A DNA stretch of 10,960 nt from JAMIFV01 sp035906055 (GTDB lineage: Bacteria > Pseudomonadota > Alphaproteobacteria > Rickettsiales > JABCZZ01). Location of the stretch: assembly GCA_035906055.1 (NCBI GenBank), contig JAMIFV010000006.1, positions 1-10,960 on the forward strand, given 5' to 3'. The notes beneath the pieces are model-generated. The model searched no databases, was not told the DNA's origin, and worked only from the letters and a program-made list of their open reading frames with translations. Position numbers and translations under genes: made by a program. Of this stretch, positions 5,879-10,960 are shown in pieces (the first letter of the stretch is position 1; each line of letters opens with the position of its first letter).

Positions 5879-6871
5879 CTAACTGCGACTGCGGGAGGGT
5901 TTGACAGTAGGCTCATCATGATGGTTATGGTCATGTGCATCCGCTGCGGTGAGTGACTCCGGCCTGATACCCGCGCTTGCAACTCGTGCGGCAACTGCTG
6001 GCGGAACTTGCGGTGCGCTGGCAACTACAGGCGACTCGCCGTCGGGGCGCTTCTGCGCCGCAAGGAACTCTTCATTCTGCTTGCCAAAAAACTTTTGGCC
6101 TTCTTTCCACACACGCCCCATCAATACAGGGTCATCCATGGGCTTACCGCTCTGATCGCGTTGCTCATAATGCAGATGTACGCCTCTGGAGCGTCCCGTG
6201 GTGCCCATCACGCCGAGCTTCTGGCCTTGTGCAATGCTGTCACCCTGCTTCACACTATAACTATCCAGATGTCCGTAGCGGTGCGTAATGCCATATATGT
6301 CCATCACATCCACGGTGTTGCCGTAACCTTTTTTCCAGCCAACGCCCACCACAATACCTGGCATGCTAGAACGGATATTGGGCTTACCGCCAGCCACAGG
6401 GGAGGCGAAATCCATGCCGTCATGCTTCTTCACTTTGCCGTCTATAGGGTGATGTCGATGTCTGGTATCGGAAGTAACGCGCCCGTCACCTTCCACAGGG
6501 AGGATGGCCTGGATTGGAGCTCCGCCGTTGGCCGCTTCCGCTTCCTGACGCATTTTTGTCAGGCGGGCGGAATAATCCGCCGCTGCGGCTGCTGCTTCGT
6601 GTCCCTGCGGTATGGAAAGGGAGTAGGCGGGCAGCTTCTCCTCGGTCTTAAGGCGAATCTCATATTCACGCTGCGCCTGCGCGCGCGCCTGAGGATCGGG
6701 GGCATCTTCAAAATCGGGGGCGTTCTTGTCCGGCAAAAGGGCTTTGACAAAAAAAGCCAGCAAAGCCTTTATCAGCATGAATAAAGGATTTTCCTCACTC
6801 TCCTGCTGCCTTGGGGGAGCGTTGCCCGCTTCACGCCGTCTGCGTTCTTTTTCTTTCGGTGTCTCAGACAT
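5879..6871 (-). CDS. M23 family metallopeptidase (second, divergent architecture)
   Basis: The 330-residue protein has a charged N-terminus (1-27), a single hydrophobic helix interrupted by lysines (about 29-46, LFMLIKALLAFFVKALL), an Ala-rich charged region (about 55-115), an M23 domain (about 120-262), and a Pro/Ala-rich tail ending in a His/Asp-rich stretch (about 312-319) and a basic SRSRS terminus. The zinc and catalytic set is complete: H150 and D154 in HDGMD, H201 in YGHLD, H232 and H234 in HLHYE. It should be an active peptidoglycan endopeptidase, either tail-in or peripherally bound to the membrane; no cleavable signal peptide is apparent. It is not a close copy of the bactofilin-linked peptidase in this window: it lacks the coiled coil and has no partner gene. 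No good ribosome binding site precedes ATG 6869-6871. It lies 94 bp after ilvD on the same strand, with a dyad element in between. Confidence 0.85.
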   Translation of the reverse strand: MSETPKEKERRRREAGNAPPRQQESEENPLFMLIKALLAFFVKALLPDKNAPDFEDAPDPQARAQAQREYEIRLKTEEKLPAYSLSIPQGHEAAAAAADYSARLTKMRQEAEAANGGAPIQAILPVEGDGRVTSDTRHRHHPIDGKVKKHDGMDFASPVAGGKPNIRSSMPGIVVGVGWKKGYGNTVDVMDIYGITHRYGHLDSYSVKQGDSIAQGQKLGVMGTTGRSRGVHLHYEQRDQSGKPMDDPVLMGRVWKEGQKFFGKQNEEFLAAQKRPDGESPVVASAPQVPPAVAARVASAGIRPESLTAADAHDHNHHDEPTVKPSRSRS

Positions 6872-6900
6872 TATAAGCCATTGTAATGGTTATATCTGAA

Positions 6901-6920
6901 TGTAACACAGTATTGTTACA
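6901..6920. promoter_or_regulatory. 20-bp dyad, possible operator
   Basis: TGTAACA (6901-6907) and TGTTACA (6914-6920) form a perfect 7-bp inverted repeat with a 6-bp spacer, a typical geometry for a dimeric repressor or activator site. It lies 30 bp upstream of the second M23 gene. Two near-identical 14-mers of the form ATAAGCYATTGTAA (6873-6886 and 6943-6956) flank it. I do not recognise the regulator. Confidence 0.4.
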
Positions 6921-6965
6921 GCTTGATGACGCTTTTAATAAAATAAGCTATTGTAAAACAGAGTG

Positions 6966-8687
6966 TTATATATCCGCATACTGCTTCGACTCGGCTTTTC
7001 CGCCCGGATGCGTCACCGCACCTTTTTCAGCTGGGCCAACGACCTGTGCATATTTCCAGAGTGTACCGGAATTATAATCGGTGGCACGGGGTTTCCATGC
7101 GGCCTTGCGTTTGGCAAGCTCGTCGTCGCTGATCTCCACATCGAGGATGCCTTTAATGGCGTCGAGCACGATGATGTCGCCGTCTTTCAGCAATGCGATG
7201 GGGCCAGCCAGCGCCGCTTCGGGGCCTACATGACCTACGCAGAAACCGCGCGTGCCACCGGAGAAACGGCCATCAGTGATGAGGGCCACTTTTTCGCCAA
7301 CGCCCTGACCGTATAATGCCGCAGTGGTGGAAAGCATTTCGCGCATGCCCGGGCCGCCGCGCGGACCTTCGTAGCGGATGACGATAACGTCACCTTCCTT
7401 ATATTGGCGCTTCTCTACCGCGTCGAATGCCGCTTCTTCGGAATCGAAGCAACGCGCAGGGCCTTTGAACACGAGATTCTTCATGCCTGCCACTTTTACG
7501 ATCGCGCCTTCGGGAGCGAGGTTGCCCTTGAGCGTCACCACACCGCCCGTGGGGGAGAGGGGTGTCTTTACGGAAACCACCACGTCCTGCCCGGAAGGAA
7601 GCTGGATGTCCTTGAGGTTTTCTGCCTGCGTTTTGCCGCTCACGGTTAGGCAGTCGCCATGCAGCAGGCCAGCGTTAAGCAGTTCCTTCATCACCACCGC
7701 CACGCCGCCGATCTCATACATATCCTTGGCGACATAGCGCCCGCCCGGTTTCAGGTCGGCTATATAAGGAGTCTTCTTGAATATCTCACCGACCGCGTGC
7801 AGGTCGAAGTCGATGCCCGCTTCATGCGCGATGGCAGGAAGATGCAGCGCCGCATTAGTGGAGCCACCCGTGGCGGCAACAACCATCGCCGCGTTCTGCA
7901 GGCTTTTGAGTGTCACCACGTCACGCGGGCGGATTTTATCCTTGAGCAAACACATCACCGCTTCGCCGGAAGCGAAAGCGTACATATCGCGTGATTCATA
8001 AGGGGCGGGGGCGCCAGCGGAGCCGATGAGCGCGAGGCCGAGCGCTTCGGACACGCATGCCATGGTATTGGCGGTAAACTGGCCGCCGCATGAACCGGCA
8101 GACGGGCAGGCAACCTGCTCCAGCTCTTCCAGGTAGGCCGCGTCCACTTTGCCCGCGCTGAACTGGCCGACGCCTTCAAACACGTCCACCACCGTTATAT
8201 CCTTACCCCTGAACTTGCCGGGCAGGATGGAGCCGCCATACATGAACACGGAAGGCACGTTGAGGCGCACCATCGCCATCATCAGGCCGGGCAGGGACTT
8301 ATCGCAACCGGCAAGGCCCACCAGCGCGTCGTAACAATGGCCGCGCACGGTAAGTTCCACCGAGTCCGCGATCACGTCGCGCGAGACGAGGGAGGATTTC
8401 ATGCCCTGATGCCCCATGGCGATGCCGTCGGTCACGGTGATGCTGGTGAATTCACGCGGGGTGCCGCCAGCGGAAGCCACGCCCTTTTTTACCACCTGCG
8501 CCTGACGCGCCAGCGTGATATTGCAGGGAGCCGCTTCGTTCCATGTGGTGACCACGCCCACGAACGGCTGGTCGATGCGGGTTTTGTCCAGCCCCATAGA
8601 ATAAAAATAGGAGCGGTGCGGCGCACGGCTAGGCCCTTCCGTCACATGGCGGCTGGGGAGGGTGGACTTACCAAATTTCTTTGTCAT
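6966..8687 (-). CDS. ilvD: Dihydroxy-acid dehydratase
   Basis: IlvD dehydrates 2,3-dihydroxyisovalerate and 2,3-dihydroxy-3-methylvalerate to the 2-keto acids that lead to valine, leucine and isoleucine. At 573 residues it is the short form, expected to carry a [2Fe-2S] cluster, rather than the ~616-residue E. coli-type [4Fe-4S] form. The cluster cysteines are visible as C55 (NEAAPCNITL), C128 (AGCDKSLPG) and C200 (CPSAGSCGGQF); K130 is the lysine that is carbamylated to bind Mg2+ in the family. The C-terminal domain carries DGRFSGGTRG with the catalytic serine at about 476. ATG 8687 has AAGGA at ideal spacing. A candidate promoter lies just upstream; I see no leader peptide or attenuator. 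The gene stands alone, without other ilv genes in the window. Confidence 0.97.
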   Translation of the reverse strand: MTKKFGKSTLPSRHVTEGPSRAPHRSYFYSMGLDKTRIDQPFVGVVTTWNEAAPCNITLARQAQVVKKGVASAGGTPREFTSITVTDGIAMGHQGMKSSLVSRDVIADSVELTVRGHCYDALVGLAGCDKSLPGLMMAMVRLNVPSVFMYGGSILPGKFRGKDITVVDVFEGVGQFSAGKVDAAYLEELEQVACPSAGSCGGQFTANTMACVSEALGLALIGSAGAPAPYESRDMYAFASGEAVMCLLKDKIRPRDVVTLKSLQNAAMVVAATGGSTNAALHLPAIAHEAGIDFDLHAVGEIFKKTPYIADLKPGGRYVAKDMYEIGGVAVVMKELLNAGLLHGDCLTVSGKTQAENLKDIQLPSGQDVVVSVKTPLSPTGGVVTLKGNLAPEGAIVKVAGMKNLVFKGPARCFDSEEAAFDAVEKRQYKEGDVIVIRYEGPRGGPGMREMLSTTAALYGQGVGEKVALITDGRFSGGTRGFCVGHVGPEAALAGPIALLKDGDIIVLDAIKGILDVEISDDELAKRKAAWKPRATDYNSGTLWKYAQVVGPAEKGAVTHPGGKAESKQYADI

Positions 8688-8718
8688 GTTATCCTTCTAT
8701 CTCTAATCCATTTTTCCC

Positions 8719-8747
8719 TGCATAGCGGCTTGAATATTGTGTGTAAA
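8719..8747 (-). promoter_or_regulatory. Candidate promoter for ilvD
   Basis: On the minus strand TTTACA (8742-8747) and TATGCA (8719-8724) are separated by exactly 17 bp, a good sigma-70-like pair. Transcription would begin near 8712 and give a leader of about 25 nt to the ilvD start. Confidence 0.45.
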
Positions 8748-8863
8748 GGGTATGTGGGGCTAAAATTATCTTTAAAGCAAAAATTCAGTTGCTATAGTCA
8801 TGCTCCGCAATCATTAATATTGCTTAATAAAATAATAGAGATATCAGACAAAAGGGTTCAGGC

Positions 8864-10585
8864 ATGAAGTTAACGGGGCAGACTAAGGTAATGAAATTCT
8901 TCACTTCGGGCCTTATGGTTTTGTGTGTGGCCAGTGTGATTTCATTCAACGGCGCCGCCCTTGCAGAGGGCTCCTTCCTGTTGCAGCTGGGCACCTTCGA
9001 GAGCAATGACGAAGCCGCCAGGAAATGGACCGACGTAAAGGCCGCCAATCGCGATATTGTAGGGGCGCTGGACGGCAAGATCTCCGAAGTAATGCTGCCT
9101 TCCGACCCTGCGCCGAGCTTCCGCACGCAGGCTGGCCCTGTTACCACCCGCAAGGAAGCGAGGGAACTCTGCAAGCAGTTGCAAAGCCGTAATGTGGACT
9201 GCCTTGTGGTGGAAACCGCTTTCGCCGCTACCGATCTCACCCCTGAAATGGCGGGCGATATTGCGCCGTCCCCCAATGTGAGCAGCCAGCCGGTAGATGT
9301 TACCAGGGCCTCTCAGCCTGCGCCTGCAGTTGCACCGCGCGCTTCCAGCGCCGATGAACAGATCACGATAACGGATACGGTAGTGGTTGAAGGCGTGCCC
9401 GCTGTGCCCGTTGTTGCCGCTCCTGCTCCTGTAGCTGCGGCGCCAGCGGTAACAGCAAGCGCTGTTGTGCCGCGTGAGCAGGGTACTGTGCTCGCATCTG
9501 ACCCCGAAAGCAGCGACGATGACAGCTACAACCCCAATGACGTGAAAAAACCCAGCTTCTTCCGTGGCAGTTACCGCCATAGCAGCAACGCGCCTGTCAC
9601 CCGCGATAGAGCCACGGTGGCCGCTGCTGCGCCCGCGCCTGAGCCCAGGGAAGACGACAGGCCTGGATTCTTCAGCAGGCTGTTCGGTTCCAGCGATGCC
9701 GACAAACCCAAGGAAACACCGCCAGCCAATATCAGGGGCAGCGTGGAAGTGGCTGAAGCCATCCGCGTGCCGTTGTCTTCATCCAATGAGGTGCAGGATG
9801 AACCGGTTACCATTGAACCCGTGATCGAAGTAGTGAAACCCGCCCCCGGCATGGTACTGGTGCCGGAAAAGGCGCGCCCCGCATCGCCGCATCTCTATTG
9901 GGCGCAGATGAGCTATTTCAGCACTGAGAAAGTGGCCTATGAATTCAACGAGCATCTGAGGAAATACCTGCCCAGGGAAATGAGCAATGTACGCCACAGG
10001 GTGAACCGCCCGTTCGGTAACAAGAACAAAAGAGCTTCGTTACGGGTGGGCGCGTTTTATTCGCAGGATGACGTGAAGGCCGTTTGTGCCGAGGCGCGCA
10101 GTCAGGGCTTCCGTTGCACGACTATCCGCGACGTGGTGACGGATGTGCCCGAGATCGCTACCTCGCGGGTCGGCAAGCGTAAATACCTGAGCCCGCTCGA
10201 TGCCGTGGAGATCCCCGGTTATCGTGCCCCGAAAAATGCGGTTCCCGCCCCCGCGCCTGTACCGAAGGCCTCCATTGAGGTGGACGGCCAGCCCGTTACG
10301 CCCGCCCCGGCAGGCGCCCCGGTCGCTGTGTCCGACACGGGCATTGGCGGACAATGGGTGGAACTGGGGCAGTTCGACAGCGCTCAGCTTGCATGGAACC
10401 GCTGGAAAGAGGTTCAGGAAAGCGTTCCTGAGATCGGCAAGGCGCGTGCCGCCATCACGGGCGCGCTGGGCGGCAAAAGTTTTCAATTGAAGGCTGGCCC
10501 GTTTGCGACGGACGTAGATGCAGAAAAAGTGTGTAAATCTGTTGTAAAATCAGGAAATAACTGCTCTGTCATCAGCCCGTACTAA
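8864..10585 (+). CDS. Exported protein with three SPOR domains
   Basis: The 573-residue protein has an N-terminal signal peptide: a hydrophobic stretch at about 12-31, with likely cleavage after ALA at 32-34. It has three SPOR-type repeats at about 36-118, 344-424 and 496-571. SPOR domains bind glycan strands lacking stem peptides at division sites. Here the repeats show the usual strand-helix-strand-helix-strand pattern with GSFLLQLGTF/RTQAGPVTT, HLYWAQMSYF/LRVGAFYS and GQWVELGQF/LKAGPFATD. Each repeat ends with a Cys pair at the same spacing: C103/C113, C408/C418 and C557/C567. The linkers are Pro/Ala/Val-rich and low in complexity (about 120-215 and 455-490), with an acidic patch near 210-225. 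ATG 8864 has AAAGGG upstream; an in-frame ATG at 8891 is possible. I do not recognise a named family. A role in septal wall binding is inferred from the domains. Confidence 0.8.
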   Translation: MKLTGQTKVMKFFTSGLMVLCVASVISFNGAALAEGSFLLQLGTFESNDEAARKWTDVKAANRDIVGALDGKISEVMLPSDPAPSFRTQAGPVTTRKEARELCKQLQSRNVDCLVVETAFAATDLTPEMAGDIAPSPNVSSQPVDVTRASQPAPAVAPRASSADEQITITDTVVVEGVPAVPVVAAPAPVAAAPAVTASAVVPREQGTVLASDPESSDDDSYNPNDVKKPSFFRGSYRHSSNAPVTRDRATVAAAAPAPEPREDDRPGFFSRLFGSSDADKPKETPPANIRGSVEVAEAIRVPLSSSNEVQDEPVTIEPVIEVVKPAPGMVLVPEKARPASPHLYWAQMSYFSTEKVAYEFNEHLRKYLPREMSNVRHRVNRPFGNKNKRASLRVGAFYSQDDVKAVCAEARSQGFRCTTIRDVVTDVPEIATSRVGKRKYLSPLDAVEIPGYRAPKNAVPAPAPVPKASIEVDGQPVTPAPAGAPVAVSDTGIGGQWVELGQFDSAQLAWNRWKEVQESVPEIGKARAAITGALGGKSFQLKAGPFATDVDAEKVCKSVVKSGNNCSVISPY

Positions 10586-10593
10586 TTGTACGA

Positions 10594-10634
10594 ATAGCAA
10601 AAATACTGCTGTACATCAGCGTTAAATTTGCTAT
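10594..10634 (+). other. Nested hairpin after the SPOR gene
   Basis: ATAGCAAA (10594-10601) pairs with TTTGCTAT (10627-10634), enclosing an inner GCTG-TACAT-CAGC hairpin (10608-10620). This is a plausible 3'-end structure for the SPOR transcript, but no T-run follows, so it is not a standard terminator. Confidence 0.4.
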
Positions 10635-10643
10635 ACAGACCGC

Positions 10644-10671
10644 CGCCCTGTTAACCACTGGAAACAGGGCG
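10644..10671 (+). other. 9-bp stem-loop just upstream of tRNA-Asn
   Basis: CGCCCTGTT (10644-10652) and AACAGGGCG (10663-10671) form a perfect 9-bp stem with a 10-nt loop, ending five bases before the tRNA. It lacks a T-run. It could end the SPOR transcript or, if the tRNA is cotranscribed, mark a processing site. Confidence 0.45.
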
Positions 10672-10676
10672 CATGT

Positions 10677-10751
10677 TCCGTGGTAGCTCAGTGGTAGAGC
10701 AGGCGACTGTTAATCGCCCGGTCGTAGGTTCGAGTCCTACCCACGGAGCCA
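10677..10751 (+). tRNA. tRNA-Asn (anticodon GTT)
   Basis: The 75-nt cloverleaf is complete. The acceptor stem is TCCGTGG with CCACGGA, the D arm is GCTC-AGTGGTA-GAGC, the anticodon stem is GGCGA with TCGCC around the loop CTGTTAA, and the T arm is GTAGG-TTCGAGT-CCTAC. The anticodon GTT is at 10709-10711 and reads AAC/AAU (Asn). The discriminator base is G, and the CCA end is encoded (10749-10751). An insertion sequence begins about ten bases downstream. Confidence 0.97.
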
Positions 10752-10760
10752 ATTCTCTCA

Positions 10761-10960
10761 GGGTCCAACCCGGAGACATGGGTAACAGTTTATACTGGAC
10801 ACATAGGTAACAGTTTTTCGGCGAATGGGTTGGTAGCCGGTTCTACTCTGTTAGCGTCTTCGTCAAAGAATCCTATATCGTAATGCATGAAGCTGACAAG
10901 CCAGATTCCGGGTTCTACCTCGCGTATGCCCACCCACTGGCCTGCAAAGACGGTGCTGAG
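10761..10960 (-). mobile_element. IS481-like insertion sequence, 3' end, truncated by the window edge
   Basis: The outer end appears to begin near 10761 with GGGTCCAACCCGGAGACATG, a terminal sequence I associate with IS481-like elements carrying this transposase tail. The transposase stop lies about 30 bp inside. Two near-identical 16-mers (10776-10791 and 10801-10816) sit at the end with a 25-bp period and may be transposase contact sites. The exact boundary and any target duplication cannot be fixed without the other end. Confidence 0.6.
10790..10960 (-). CDS. IS481-like DDE transposase, C-terminal fragment
   Basis: Only the last 56 residues lie in the window; the gene continues past the right edge, so the fragment is cut by the window and not necessarily broken. 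The visible tail includes GQWVGIREVEPGIWLVSF, MHYDIGFFDEDANRVEP and NPFAEKLLPMCPV. It matches my recollection of the beta-rich C-terminus after the integrase-core domain in IS481-type transposases. The DDE catalytic domain itself is not visible. The stop is TAA at 10790-10792. Confidence 0.7.
   Translation of the reverse strand, partial: LSTVFAGQWVGIREVEPGIWLVSFMHYDIGFFDEDANRVEPATNPFAEKLLPMCPV

Noticed and set aside
6008..6784. Plus-strand reading frame of 258 codons
   Set aside because: It is antisense to the second M23 peptidase, whose intact HxxxD and HxH motifs show which strand codes. The opposite product resembles nothing I know.
8942..9580. Minus-strand reading frame of 212 codons
   Set aside because: Antisense to the SPOR gene, Arg/Gly/His-rich, with no domain visible.

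Overview
The window looks like chromosomal DNA from an alphaproteobacterium; I cannot place it to genus. The evidence is an alphaproteobacterial-type RpoZ, a short-form IlvD of the [2Fe-2S] kind, a bactofilin paired with a membrane-anchored M23 peptidase, a multi-SPOR secreted protein, and ATCCCGGC/GCCGGGAT palindromes of a sort common in that class. Genes are densely packed and moderately GC-rich. The intergenic gaps and one inserted gene are visibly AT-richer.

Layout. Positions 1-240 hold no recognisable gene, only a hairpin with a T-run that points right. A leftward block then covers 241-4631 (minus strand, read right to left): lipA (lipoyl synthase), a small GIY-YIG nuclease gene boxed by two inverted copies of a 26-bp palindromic repeat, rsmB (16S rRNA m5C967 methyltransferase), a membrane-anchored M23 endopeptidase, and a bactofilin whose start overlaps the end of the peptidase gene. 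Divergent from lipA are rpoZ (RNA polymerase omega) and a small Sel1-like lipoprotein gene. A convergent gap at 5665-5878 is filled by a cluster of hairpins. Then come a second, differently built M23 peptidase and ilvD (dihydroxy-acid dehydratase), both leftward. A rightward gene for an exported protein with three SPOR domains follows, then tRNA-Asn, and the right edge is the 3' end of an IS481-like insertion sequence cut by the window.

How the genes fit together. Most are housekeeping: lipoate synthesis, rRNA modification, transcription, branched-chain amino acid synthesis and a tRNA. A second theme is the cell envelope: two M23 peptidases, a bactofilin scaffold, a SPOR protein expected to bind peptidoglycan, and a lipoprotein. 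The tightest functional unit is the overlapping M23-bactofilin pair, which matches the bactofilin/LmdC-type morphogenetic module known in alphaproteobacteria.

The least conventional structures are the palindrome-boxed GIY-YIG gene between lipA and rsmB, a possible mobile cassette that places a hairpin directly against the rsmB ribosome binding site; the hairpin cluster at 5675-5872; and the three SPOR domains that all carry the same Cys-x9-Cys pair. I see no CRISPR array, phage module, toxin-antitoxin pair or defence island.
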